From contig MQVO02000032.1 in NCBI GenBank assembly GCA_001986395.2, positions 1-64,000 of the forward strand: a stretch of 64,000 nucleotides of DNA, written 5' to 3'. Shown here piece by piece: positions 33,315-45,756 of the stretch. This DNA comes from Irpex lacteus (lineage: Eukaryota > Basidiomycota > Agaricomycetes > Polyporales > Irpicaceae). Position numbers and translations under genes: made by a program. The number at the start of each line of letters is the position of its first letter. Position 1 is the stretch's first letter. The notes beneath the pieces were generated by a model. It was not told where the DNA came from and did no database searches. It saw only the letters and a list, made by a program, of their open reading frames with translations.

Positions 33315-34876
33315 ATGACGACGTGGGTCGCTTTACCGAGTGAACATGACGGTGGTGGTGTCCATGAGAAGCCTTGCTACGACGATGTGACCGTGGTGCT
33401 GAACTCCCCGAAGAACCCGACTCACCCGCTCCTGGTTGGAATTCCGACACTAGAAGTATACTTAGGATTAGACTCGAGCTCAAGCTCGAAAACGTACCGA
33501 GACATTATGGCCGTGGTTTGTGGAAGGGAGGTGCGTGACACGCTGAGGGGGAAGCTGTCAGCGACTCTGCAGCGAGATTCGAAGACGATTTAGCGTACGT
33601 TCAACCCAAGCTTCTGGCAAGATAAATATAAACCAGATCTCGCTTCTTGGGGGCAGGCTTGGTCCTTCGTGCAGCAGGGTATGCAGACGCATTACAGCTA
33701 AACCCAGAACGATGGGCCACCTTTGCGTACATACATAGAGCGGATTACCAAAAACCTCTGGTCTTTGGGCCGGGCACGCTTGAGCGAGTGGGTACGTCGA
33801 TGTCTCTGCGGCATCCTCCCGCCAAGTCCGTTGGTACGTACTGACTCTGATGATGGGTGGCCTAGCGTTCTGGAGTTGGCTGTATGGTGGGGACGAATGG
33901 CTTTTCCGTGGTCGCGATCGGTGGCCGCTCAGAAGATACAGTCAAACACTGAAGTACGTACGCAAAGTCGGAGCCGCCTTGAACTTGAACTTCTACAACA
34001 TGTGTGATGGCGGAGTGTCCGTGCCAGTTCTTAGCTATAGTATTTAGAAGCTCTGCGGTCAGATGATCAGATGAGCGAACCTTTTCTCGAGATATAACCG
34101 GGGATTGTACTTACCATCGTCTGTATATTGGTGAGCCGGTTTGTTTGTAAGGTGCGCGCATACGTACACGTAGATACAAAGCTGGCAGTATCAGAGAAGT
34201 ATGGCAGAGTAGTGACCTGGAAGACGTCGCTTATATACACTGCGCGGTGTAGTGGGCCCGTCGGGATTGCTGCGAGGCGTCAGCGTGGACCTTATAACTA
34301 CGAAGACGAACGAGACGCATGTGGTCAGTATGCGTGAGCGTACCGTGACACCGCTATCGTTTGCAGTGAGAGGTAGGTAGCTTCTTTCCGCGTGCACATT
34401 GTGTTACGGTAGGGTGCGCTCGGATGGATGGCCAGACGCTGTATGTCAAAGGTTGTGGACATGCACATCCGAATTCCAGACAGTGATGGTACGTGTTGCA
34501 CAGCATCTCGTGGAAGAGGTGTGAATGTCCTGTGGACGGAAGTTAGTGACCAGATTAATTACGAACGGGCGGTGCACAATATACTTGTCGTTTTCAGAGT
34601 CGGCCTCGAGGACACGGCTGTTGCTGACCGCACACAAGACTGAACGGAAGTTAACGGAAGAGGCGTGCGATGGCCGTCGATAATACTTCCACTGGACACG
34701 AAGAGCGGGCTGCGGCAGTCGAGTATGACGTCGAGCTCGACACCTCACACGACGAGCGGAAGCGGTTGCAGTCATTGTTGATGGCGTCGAGTCGGGGCGC
34801 TTGGCTCCAGGAACAAGGGTGGGCGGTGTCATCCGGGGTCGGAGGTGAATTGACCCACGTGGAGATCAAAGATTGA
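33315..34876 (+). CDS. Possible multi-exon gene of unknown function
   Basis: Starts with an ATG at 33315 and a 70-residue segment (VTVVLNSPKNPTHPLLVG, LEVYLGLDSSSSSKTYRDIM). Further plausible segments are at 33660-33790 (RWATFAYIHRADYQKPLVFG), 33871-33960 (AFWSWLYGGDEWLFRGRDRW) and 34670-34876 (ELDTSHDERKRLQSLLMA ... ELTHVEIKD, stop). They have GT..AG sites nearby, but I could not join all of them in one frame. It may be a real gene with missed micro-exons, two genes, or a decaying copy. Confidence 0.35.
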
Positions 34877-35124
34877 CGGCGCCTTTGCCCGAAAAGGAGA
34901 TAAACGGCGGTTAGGCGGGGTCCAGGTCAGGCGTCGGTGTCGTCTCGACCAGCCCAGCTTGACCAAAAGACGGCGTCGAGGCAGGCTGTTTCCAAGGGGA
35001 GCCACAAAGAACAACAACCCCAGCATGCAGCAGAAGCCCCGAAACAATTCCCTGTGGTGCTGGAGGGTGGAATAGACCATTTAGGCCGTCCATTATTGAT
35101 ATGGCACCTCGGCACTCCGTGTGT

Positions 35125-35131
35125 TATAAAA
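35125..35131 (+). promoter_or_regulatory. TATA box of the GMC oxidoreductase
   Basis: TATAAAA 116 bp upstream of the ATG at 35247, followed by a C/T-rich leader. Confidence 0.6.
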
Positions 35132-35246
35132 GACGGGCAAACCATGCCCGTTCCTCTCTTTTCCTCTTCCCTCATAAGTTTTCGACTTGTGTCTCAGAAC
35201 AACCACCTCCTTCGTTCTTTCCCTTTCCCCTATACCCTCCTACGTG

Positions 35247-37690
35247 ATGCGGTCTGCGAGTCTTTTGCTCACAGCCGTCTCACTCTCCACATACGCAGCT
35301 GCGTTCCAGGGCGGTCACCGCGACATCCATCACGATAAATACGGTCACGACCTCGAATCACGACAACAACATAATGCGTTCGACAAACGCGCCAACATCC
35401 TCGCCAGCGGATCCCAGCTTGCCGACTCATACGATTTTGTCATCGTAGGCGGAGGCACCGCTGGTCTTGTCCTTGCCGCCAGACTCTCCGAAGACTCGAA
35501 TCACACTGTTCTCTGTATCGAGGCAGGAGACTCGGGTGACGACGTCAAGGACTCAATCAGTGCGTCTTCCCTTCACCGCTTCGTCGTGATTAACTTACTG
35601 ATCGAGATGCGACGCCCACAGACACCCCCGCGAACGCTTACTACCAATCTCTCCTCGGCTCCGCCTACGACTGGGCTTTCACCACCACCGCACAATCCGG
35701 TGCCAATGGCCGTACTATTACCTGGCCACGCGGTAAAGTCCTTGGAGGGTCGTCCGCCATTAACGGCATGTACATGGTTCGTCCCACGAAAACCGAAATC
35801 GATGCCTGGGCGGCTCTCGTCCCTGGTGGTTCGGACAAGTGGAACTGGGACAGCCTCTTCGCGGGCATGCAGACCAGCGAGACTTTCACCCCTCCCACCG
35901 ACGCTGTTCGCAAAGCAGGCAATGTTCAATTTAACACGGTCAGCCGTGGCACGAGTGGCCCAGTTCATGTCACTTATCCAGGATAGTGCGTACCGTCGCG
36001 ATCATCTCCTGAACGTCTCATTTACTGATAATTTATTAACTCCCATTAGCGTGCCAGGCATCGTAGGTGACTGGACCGACTCACTTGCCAACATCGGCAT
36101 CCCGCTCAACACCGACGCCTACGGTGGAGACGACTCTGGCGGATTCGTCGCCACCTCCGCCATCAACCCATCCAACTGGACCCGTTCCTACGCTCGTTCC
36201 GCCTACATCGACCCCCTCCCGCCGCGCTCCAATCTCGCCATCCTCACCGGAAACACCGTCACTCGTCTCATTTTCGGTAACTCGACTGACAGCAACGGAA
36301 ACAAGAACGCTACGGCCGTTGAGTTTGCGAGCTCGAGTACGGCGGCGAGGAAACAGGTGAAGGTTAATAAGGAGGTTATCCTTGCTGGTGGTGCCGTCGG
36401 TAGCCCGCATGTGCTTATGCACAGTGGTGTTGGCGCGAAGGACGTGCTGAGCAGTGCGAACGTGCCTGTTCAGATTGAGTTGCCTGGTGTCGGTCAGCAC
36501 TTGCAGGACCATATCGTACGTGCTATTTGTTTTATTTTCGGTCGTCCATCATGCTGACAATATTATATAGAGTACTCAGGTGTCGTTCAAGACCAACGCC
36601 GTTACCGCTGCTCAGATCCACTCGAGCAACGATCTCGTAAGTTCATTCCTAACGGCACACGTCGTATCCAGCTAATCAATCTTCTATCCAGCCCGACGGT
36701 GTCTCCCAGGCCGCCTTTATGTCCTACATCAACTCCGCCACTGCCTACGCCAACCTCTCAGACCTCGTCGGTCTCGACTCCTATCAGGCCTTCCACGACA
36801 ACGTCGTCTCGGCCCTCGATAGCTCCGCATCCACTCTTCTACCCAGCCAAGACCCTACAGTCATCGCCGGTTACAAGACGATCTACAACGCGACTGCTAG
36901 CTTCCTGACGCAGCAGATCGGACAGGTGGAGATTTTGTTGAGTTTGACGGGAACGCCTCAGGGTGCACAGACGGTTGCTATCCAAGCGGCGTTGCAACAT
37001 CCGTTGAGGTGCGTACTTCATCATTTTTTTACGATCGCGATACTCATATATTTTTTTCTGTTTCGCAGCCAAGGCCACATCTGGATCACCTCTTCCGACC
37101 CCTTCGAAGCCCCCTCCATCGACCCCGGCTACATGTCGCACTCCGCCGACCGCACAATCCTCCGCGAGGGCCTCAAGCTCGCCCGCAAACTCGGCTCCAC
37201 GGCCCCCCTCGCCTCCTCCGACAACGCCCTCGTCGAAGTCTCGCCCGGCTCGTCCGTCCAATCCGACGACGATTGGGACAAATGGATCGCCAACGCCTAC
37301 GGCACCGAGTTCCACCCGTCGTGCTCGTGCGCTATGCTCCCTAAGGACCAAGGCGGCGTCGTCGACTCGGACTTGAAGGTCTATGGGCTCGCGAACGTGA
37401 GAGTCGTCGATGCTAGCGTGTTCACTATTCAGCTCAGCGCGCATTTGATGGCGCCGATATATGGGCTTGCGGAGCGTGCGGCTGGGATGATTAGGAATGA
37501 GTGGAACGTGCTCGATGTGCAGCAGCCGACGACGAACTCGACGAACACTACGAGCTCGGCGCCTTCTGCTAATACGACCGGCGCGAACAACGATAACTCG
37601 GACTCGGGCAAGAGCGCTGCTGGACGTACGATGAGCGTGTCTATTGGAGCGATGGCCCTCGGTGCTGTCGTGTTTTCTGCCCTCCTATAA
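35247..37690 (+). CDS. Secreted GMC oxidoreductase, probably GPI-anchored
   Basis: Six exons (35247-35559, 35622-35985, 36050-36515, 36571-36636, 36692-37008, 37069-37690) give 715 residues. A signal peptide (MRSASLLLTAVSLSTYAAA) is followed by an FAD-binding GxGxxG motif (YDFVIVGGGTAGLVLAARL), GMC signature 1 (GKVLGGSSAINGMYMVR) and signature 2 (GAVGSPHVLMHSGVG). The C-terminal substrate domain keeps both active-site His positions (FHPSCSCAM and SAHLMAPIYGLAERAA). The usual HPxGTC is HPSCSC here. A Ser/Thr/Asn-rich linker and a hydrophobic end (MSVSIGAMALGAVVFSALL) look like a GPI signal. Likely an aryl-alcohol-oxidase or glucose-oxidase-type enzyme making H2O2 at the cell surface; substrate unknown. 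Confidence 0.9.
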
Positions 37691-39690
37691 GTCCCCTCGG
37701 TGGACTTGCTTTGATTTGCTTTGCTTTTATAGCGGACTTTACTTTGACTTTTCCTACCTGTTTTGCTTGGACATTGACTTGTTGACTTCCGACTGTCGTC
37801 GCTAGTCGCCCCCGTCTCTATTTATGAGACTGCCCCTCCTTGCTCGCTCCAGCCTCCCTCTCAGCTCTCGTACCATATCCTATCCCCTCCCAATTGGACT
37901 TACTCATCTTCATCTGTTTATTGTACGCAACACTATCACTATTCGAACTCAACGCAACTCTGTATGTAGACTAGACACCGCCATCCAGACCGTGACCCCG
38001 GTACATTTACCATTCCATCCCCTCCCCCACCATTGACCACTTGTTGTCCCCCCTCTATCTCTCACACACACACACACTATTACTTATTCTTCGCATTTGC
38101 ATCTGTCTGTCGTGTCCGTCATGCTTTCGAACATTGGTACCGTCGTCGCTTCGTTTTTCGGGCCTGTGGTATTGTACATAGTACATCTAGTGTCACACGT
38201 AAACATACGCTTTCAGAGTTGTAGTAGGGTGGTAGCGTATAGCAGTGAAGTATGACGAAAATATAATAATTCGCCGAAATTCGCACTTTCGAGGCACGAG
38301 GCAGAGAAGGTTGAATTTCTTCCGGCGCTCTCGAGGCACACACGTCTCTCTTCGACCACGATGTCGAGCCACAGCTTCCTCGACTCTGCATGATTCCTAG
38401 CTCTACAAGGACTCTGGTGGCGATGCCCATGGTCATGTACGTAATGAGGCGTTCTTCACCATCCCGTTTCCTCTCCTCTAACCCTCGACACCTCTCTCGT
38501 GTATGACCCAACTCGACATCTATAGCAACCACATCCTCCAGAAACCCCTACATCCCTCACTTTGGTCTTACACGACGTCTCGCTCTCTGATTGTACAATA
38601 GCTGGGATGGTTTCCCGAGAACCATCACTGCTATTGTACACTTAGAGAGTTGATCAAGTTGATGGTATACGTGTTCATTAACGAAGCTCGAAGCGCATCG
38701 AGGGAATGGTACGTTTTAATGTAGTATTCATGAGATAATACAAGCAAAATGATGTACAGATGTAAGAAGATCCTTTGATATACTGACAGGCTTTGACCGC
38801 TAGTCTCGAGTAACATAAAACAGTGAATCACCTGGGTAAATCCGAAATGGAGGCTCTTCGCAGGGTACTGTGACATGACCGAATCGTCAAGTACTGCGTT
38901 TTTTATCAGGAAAAGATAGGATGTCTACGACATCTCCGGAGATGTTCCTCTAGTAAGTGAATCACATTATTGACTGCATGGAGGCTGAGAAGGAATCACG
39001 TAGAGCTATAGCTCCTGCCCGAACCACATGATCCAAATAGTGTGTGCGTTCGATACACTCAGGACCTGATGCAGATGCTTGGAATCTAATGAACAAGCCG
39101 TTCGATACTGGCCAGTGTGGTCAAGTCAGCATCCCGAGTGAGGGGCATCGCGTCTTATCATCCTCCGTGCACTCTCTCGACAAATTTCTCGCCACTTCGC
39201 TTGGCTCCGACTCGGAACAGCCAGGGGGTGAGAAACTCCGTACGTCGTCTGCCCGCTATCCTTGTCGTGCGTCTTCATTTCGGTATCTATATCTAGGCAC
39301 AGAGTGTCACGTATTTCCTGATGACCGTATGTGACGCCATTAAGCTTCAAGGCCACTCTTATCTCTGAGACATGGTCCGCTAGGTGCACGCCAGAAGTGC
39401 TGAGCGGTCGGAAAAGATGTCATTCTCGCCCACAATACATGCTAAGTACGAACAAGACTGTGTGACAGCTATGGGCTCCGCTACCTTGACATAACCGGCG
39501 CAAGGAAATCATAATATTATAGACCAGCGGCATAAAGACGATCCTTGGGCTATCTCCAGGTTACTGGACTCAATACCCCGTCCCATTTTGAAACCGCTCC
39601 ATACGAGTCTGCCAACGACAGGCGTATGCATCTACAATCTGAGGCAGAGCTGTACGTGCCTTTGTTTCCTCAATCAGTGCTGCTCTCAGG
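37691..39690. other. Intergenic, no gene seen
   Basis: T/C-rich 3' region to about 38100. An inverted repeat centred near 38610 (TGTACAATAGC ... GCTATTGTACA) could form a hairpin. No coding signal supported. Confidence 0.5.
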
Positions 39691-41116
39691 ACCTGACTGC
39701 CTGTTAAGCCGTCTACGGTTATACGTGCATGGCGTGCTAACGGGTGCGTCTCATTCTACTGTGATATATCCTTCTCGCTGATATCTGCAGTAGCTCTCAC
39801 AATCTATGACCATCTTGTTACCTTTGACCGTGAAGTCGAATTCATATGGCATCGTCGGTTGTCTGTGGGTTCCGTGATATTCTTGATAAATCGTTATACG
39901 GCACTGGCAATGGGGATAGTTGCGGCCATCAAGGAGCACAAAGCGAGTCCATCGGTGAGTTCCAATTACGTCTCAGGTCCAATTCCGTGTGTTGATCAAT
40001 GGTGTCCTGTGTCTGTATAATTACGCAGAGGTAAGCTACGTTCTACTCTGTCTAGAGAACTCCAAATTTTAGACCTGATAATATTTTTAACGTCCGTAGC
40101 TGTGCGGTACTCGAGAGGGTTTACGAAGCTCTTTTCCTCGTGTTAACCCTGATCTCTTGTTGTGCGTACTATACCACCGCGATGCCTCAACTCAACAGCT
40201 GATTTGACGCTAGTATTCCCCGCTTTGCGAGCAAGTCTCTTCACTGTTCATCGCCGTCTAGTGTTTTGGATAATATTTGGCCTTTTCTTCACTTCATTTG
40301 CCATATACACGGTAAATTCATACCCTCTTAAATATGTCACGTGAGAATTGGCTAATATGGGCTCTCTTGCCCAGCATTTCTATGCGACTGGCACAGGCAC
40401 ACTCACCTATTCCGTAGAGACACATCGTCCTTGGTGTCAAATCCAGCCGCGCTACTCAGTTTTGGTACAACGAATGCAAGTTTTCTTTTTGCGACTCATG
40501 ACGATATACTGACTTTTGCTCGGCAGTAGTTGAGTGTTGCGCTCAGTCATCATTTCAAGCACAATACTCAACCCTCTCGTATTGCCAGCCAACGAATTCA
40601 TGCGTATCTGTGTCCTTCTCAGCGATATGGGCGTTCTTCTCATAACTTGGACTAAGACATTCGGAAGCCTCAGACAGTTGCGCAAGATGCGCATAGCTTC
40701 GGTAACTGAGTGCTTGGTTTGCGACGGTTAGTGGTCCTGCATATATATATAATACCGCTGAAACTTGCACTCTCTTAGGGACATTATATTTTATGTGAGT
40801 ATTGAAAGATGAAAAGAGTAGTCATTCGTCTAAGGCCGGCATTTCTTGGTGTGTAGGGCAATGCTAGGGCTGAATATATGTACTCTCATCTTTCAGGTGC
40901 GTGAGGCCCAACGGGTTCTTCCATGTGTCGAGCTCTTATACCACTGCAGGACCTAACACTGATACTCTCAGTTGTGCATACGTGCGTGTTACGCTCTTCA
41001 CTTCGTGCAAATCAGCTCGGGCTGATCGAACCTAATGACACGCCAGGATCTCTGCCGTACTCGTTTCTCGGTTTCTGCTGGACTTACGTGGGATCCAGAA
41101 CGCGACACGGCTAGAC
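39690..41116 (+). CDS. DUF6533 multi-spanning membrane protein (b), 5' end unclear
   Basis: The diagnostic core (VALTIYDHLVTFDREVEFIW, then INRYTALAMGIV) starts at about 39789. Later exons follow the same order as gene a: CAVLERVYEALFLVLTLISC, RRLVFWIIFGLFFTSFAIYT, FMRICVLLSDMGVLLITWTK, LRQLRKMRIASVTECLVCDG, and short exons TLYF, MLGLNICTLIFQ and DLTLILSVVHT. The first exon(s) before 39690 were not found. The C-terminus differs: the exon SRFLLDLRDVA of the other members is missing or replaced. It may be a diverged or decaying copy. Confidence 0.55.
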
Positions 41117-41419
41117 AACATGCTGAGCAGCCCCGATTTTGGTGCCGAGGAGATTGACTCAGAAATGATTCTTATCTAATTTTACTAGGACAGTCATGTA
41201 TTTGGGTAAACAAATATGAACTGAGGCTGTCGCACCGACCATGTAACTGCGAAGAAGGCTGTTTATCCTTGGCGCTGTCTCTTACGTCTGTTAGCTGTCT
41301 GACATGCAGAGTGTAAAAAAGGGCAGAGGTAACAATCGTTTAGCATGACAAGTCGAACACGCCATCCTATCGTCGCGAGTAATGAAGAGTTCTACAGTAC
41401 ATCATATTAGAATATGAAA

Positions 41420-43102
41420 CTAATCATCCTTGCGTGCTTCCAAAATCCCATTTGGTTCTATTCCCATCCTAGGCTGAAAAGACCGCAGATAGATCTCCGT
41501 ATCAGACCTTTCTTCGCTGTCATTATCGCTTCTCTTGGTCGTATTTTCCAGCACCCCGCTCCCTAGACCTTCCATGTCTCGCCAGTCTATCGATGGGATA
41601 GTCATTATATCATCCGCAGTGGTAGTGTCAACTCGGCGCCCAGGGATGCGACTGTCGTCGAAGTTGATGGTGGTAAGCGCGGCGGTGTTGCCCTCCTTGT
41701 CGAGCATGAAGCATTGAGTATGTACGAGGATGACGATGATGGTCGGGTAGATGCCCTGCCAAGAACAAAGTTGTCAAATTATAGTCATTTCATCCTTGTA
41801 ACTCGTACTCCAGACTTACGACCATGGTACTCGTTTGGAAGTCATACACTGCGAGGGCAAAGTCTAACCGAGCGTCCTTATTGATTGCGCCGTCCAACAC
41901 GCCGATATTGAGAAGCACTTCGGAAAGCTACGTGTCGATTAATCAGCATCTACGCCATTCGTACCTAATAGCAAGAAGAAAACGTACGAAAAACAAGGTG
42001 TACAAAAGCCCAGTGTCGACCAGTATAAGCATAGCTTTGTTAGCCGGAGAGCGGCCGCGCAAGTCGGTCATGTATGATTTTACCATGCGTCGATACATCC
42101 TATCACGACGAAGCAACAATGTACTATGAGCTTTGGCCACTGCTACTGAGGCCTGAGGCATGACACTCGGACGTACCATGTTTTGATGCCTATCATCAGC
42201 GTAGAGACCGCCGAAGTCGCAAGCTGCGCCCAATACGCGGCCGCCTGGATGTTTCTACAGAATGCTGGATGTTCGAACTGGCCAAAACTGACTTCTCCAT
42301 CTGAACGCGCAGCGCAGTAGCCTAGCAGGACCGTCAAATCTGGAGTCGAATGTATACATGTTAACCCATGCTCTGTTATTTTTTACTCGTGAGCGGCACT
42401 CACTGACGGAGCCGAGCCAAGTTGCGCACGGGATCAACATGAAGATGCGTTCTCGCCGTCCATGAGACCAGAACGCATAGACACGCCGTAACACGATTGC
42501 ATCTCCCAGGATCGTCTGTAAAGGTCCATCCACCGATCAGTCGGTACCTGCTGGAGTATAACGTAGGACTCGAACTGCGACGTACCATGAACGAATAAAC
42601 GGCATCATCTACGAGTGACAGCTTGAGGATAGAGTTGGTTGATTTCTTGTAGCGCTCGTCGAGAGTGCCGGGGTGGGTATCGATGAGCGTTGTGTTGAGC
42701 TCCGCGACGACGTTCCTGACGTCGACGACCCAAAGAAAGATATCCATAACGTAAATGAGAAGGACGAGAATCCACATCACCAACGCCGACCCGTTTCGAC
42801 GGCGATCTTCGTGGCTGTTATTGTCCATCAGCTATATATCATCGCACGGAAGAGCGTGCAGCATGCTGAAATGACGTACAGGAGGATAGTTCCGGCTTTC
42901 ACGACGAGAATGGTGTATATGGCTGCCAAAAATGCGACCGAGGGAGATCAGGCGTCAGCACTTGCCAATTTCTTTGTTCATGCGATCTAAGGTGAGATTA
43001 CGTACCTACGAGCCATGTCTCGAGGACGACCGAGACGAATGAGCGCACGAAGTCACTTCCAATGCTCTGTAAAATGGCGACATCCGAGCTTTTGGAAGCC
43101 AT
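41420..43102 (-). CDS. Seven-helix agaric membrane protein, copy 1
   Basis: The start MASKSSDVAILQSIGSDFVR is at 43102. Exons follow the same order as the plus-strand paralogue at 55363-57029. Shared motifs are LVMWILVLLIYVMDIFLWVVDVRNVVAELNTTLIDTHPG, TILGDAIVLRRVYAFWSHGR, MLIPCATWLGSV, GQFEHPAFCRNIQAAAYWAQ, NKAMLILVDTGLLYTLFF and GIYPTIIVILVHTQCFMLD. The C-terminus is an acidic, Asp/Glu/Ser-rich cytosolic tail with STOP at 41420-41422. Seven helices and a short tail suit the large agaric family with GDxIVxWRxxxxW in helix 4, whose function is unknown. Confidence 0.7.
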
Positions 43103-45756
43103 CGGGTGGTTGCGCTGACACTGGCACTTGGAGGAGCAGAGGTGTGGCGGTGGTATGGCGTCGAGTGAGATATGTCTCCTGCTATGATATTCTGTCCTCG
43201 TTCCGCCTATATGAGACGTAGATATGTAAGTTTCCGCTGTATCAACAAACTGTTCAGTGGTGTTCACCCATGCCGGACAGCTTGTCAGTAGATAGAACTT
43301 AACTGCAGCTGGTGCCTTTGGAGACTCTGAAATTCAGTTCGTCAGACAGATAAAGTACTACAAGCCGACAAACCTAGGCTCGAAGTAATCTCGTGTCTCT
43401 AGAATTGGACGCTTGGGTACGAATGTCAGTCATTGATGCGTGCGTCCTCGTTCCTTCCAGACTCACTCACTCGCAGTCACCACTGCGGGGTCTCCTACGG
43501 GATATATGAGGCTCCCCGTCGTGCCCGCCGAGTAGATCTTCAATCGCATTGACCTTGTGGTTCTGTCATCGCACGATGTCAGATAAGAGTTAAGTTAGGA
43601 ACATCGGGGCTTCGAGACTCACACATCATCTCCTCGGCCCTTCGCTGGGACCACGTTGAGTGCACATCTGCATCGCTGGTTCCTAGACTTCATTGCCGTC
43701 CTGGGTGCCGGTAATAAACGTTAACAGCCAGGACCGGTTCCTTGATGTCCTCAACACGTCTTGTCTTGTATTTCATTTCATCCTCGTCACGACGCATAGT
43801 CTGATTGAGAGGGCTCCTCCGACACTCGTTGCATTTGCGGGAGAATTCGACTCTTGTGTTGATGTATGAAACCAAGAATTTTTTTCAGGTACGTCACCGA
43901 CAGAAGCCAGAGAAGAGAGACAGCCAGAACGCACCCGAACATAGTCTCACATGTCCATGTATGCTTTTTCCCTGGGCCTGGCACCAGTCATCGACCAGTC
44001 ACCTGCCAGTGCAAAAGCTTTGAACCGAGTGATACAAACTTCCTAACGAAGTGTCAGCTCGTCGATTGATGCCAGAGGATAAGGAACCAGAGGAAGGATA
44101 ACGGACGAACTCACTGAGGTAGTTATGGTAGGGTGGCAGTCTCTATACAGATGTCTGGCTTATCCCTGCAGTAAAGCTAGACGACCGTACTTGGTGAGAA
44201 AAAGTGATCAGCATCGTAAGGACATTGATAGAGCGATGAAAACCTACGCGGCGAGGAGGCGGTGGTGGTGTGGGAGGGGCAGTAGTTCAGCGGCAGACTC
44301 TTGTATCAAACTGAGATTTTTCAGGTACGTCACCGACAGAGGCATCTCCAAGTACAGTTCATGGGACCGGGACTTGTTTCTTTGCTTCTGCTTTATCGAA
44401 TCACTTGAGTTTCTGATATATGTTTCTCGTGCTTGCCATCCGACGCAAGAACCTCTTCAACCCAAGGAGGTTAAGACGGCGTCTGTATAGAGCATACAGC
44501 CAGAGGAGAAAGACAGTCAGAACGCACCCGGGCAAAGTCTCACATGTACATGTGTGTTTTGCCCTGGGCCTGTCACAAGCCACCCAGTCATCTGCCATTC
44601 AATCTAGTAATACAGACTTCCCAACGAAGTGTCAGCTCGTCGACCGAATGGAGAAAACGAGAATAGGGGAAGGATAGCTGACGAACTCACGTAGGTCGTT
44701 ATGGTAGGGTAGCAGTCTCGATACAGACGTCTAGCTCGCCCCTGGCATTTCAGGTAAGCTGTGGCACAGGAGTGTGAAGCTAGTGAATGATTGTACTCGA
44801 CGAGAAAGAGTGATCAGAATCATAAGAATATTGATAGAGCGACGAAAACCTACGTATAACATACCACAGGCGAGGAGACCGCGGTGGTGAGGGAGGTGCA
44901 GCACGTCAGCGACAGACTCTTGTTCCATAGTTTTGGGATAGGATCCTGGGAGAGGCAACCCTTACGAGCACCCAATGCTCTTGCGTGAGCGAAACGTACC
45001 AGGAAGTTACACGCCGAGAGTGCCAACATTGGACCACCAATCTTCGTCCAACTGCTCAATTATTCTGTTCGACGACGACTTCTTTAGTCAGTACCAGTTC
45101 CGACTCATTCTTTACGAAGCCTAGTGTATAAGCCATCGACTTCAGCGGTGTTGCATTCACGGTTAGGGACAGTTGAGTCCCGGTCGTGATGTTCGGTATG
45201 GTGAGTGGGGGAGAGATTCCTCATAGCACGTCGACTGGATGCTGTAGGGCTGCAAGCAGACTAAGATCGCATGTAAGTATGAACGTTAACACCTGGGTAG
45301 TATAGATAAACCATACAGTTATCCTGCAGGCCTTGCTCATACCACTGGACTGCTGTGGGCCTGTGGCTCAGAAGGAGATGGAGGCGTCAGGTAATGTCAC
45401 CGATGTATCATAGGCGCCAAGCGATGGATTCGTTCGAACATGCATAAGTATATGCATGGTTGATCAGCCGTATGGAGGCGATATGGACTCTGGAGTGACG
45501 CATATAGTAGGATGCATGTTCAACTTGGACGGACGAGAAGCTTGGGGTCGGTGATCTCGGACGTATCGGACTCAATTTCGACGAAGAGCACGTGATGCAT
45601 TTCGACGCGATCGCAAGGACGTGGCCAATCAGGGCGCTAGATCCACCACCGCTGCGCTAAGCTGTTCAGCACCTCTCTCCAACAAACCACTTCGACCTCG
45701 GTACTTGTCTTCTCTTTATATCTACAGCTTACATACTGACTATATCTGGTACAGCA
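43103..45756. repeat. Gene-free region with 0.6-kb direct duplication
   Basis: Segments 43888-44320 and 44487-44930 are similar and in the same order (a CACATGTNCATGT block, CCCTGGGCCTG, CGAAGTGTCAGCTCGTCGA and a GGTNGTTATGGTAGGG block). On the minus strand both could be decayed exons of a membrane-protein gene, but no intact frame exists. 45060-45756 shows nothing else. Confidence 0.55.
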
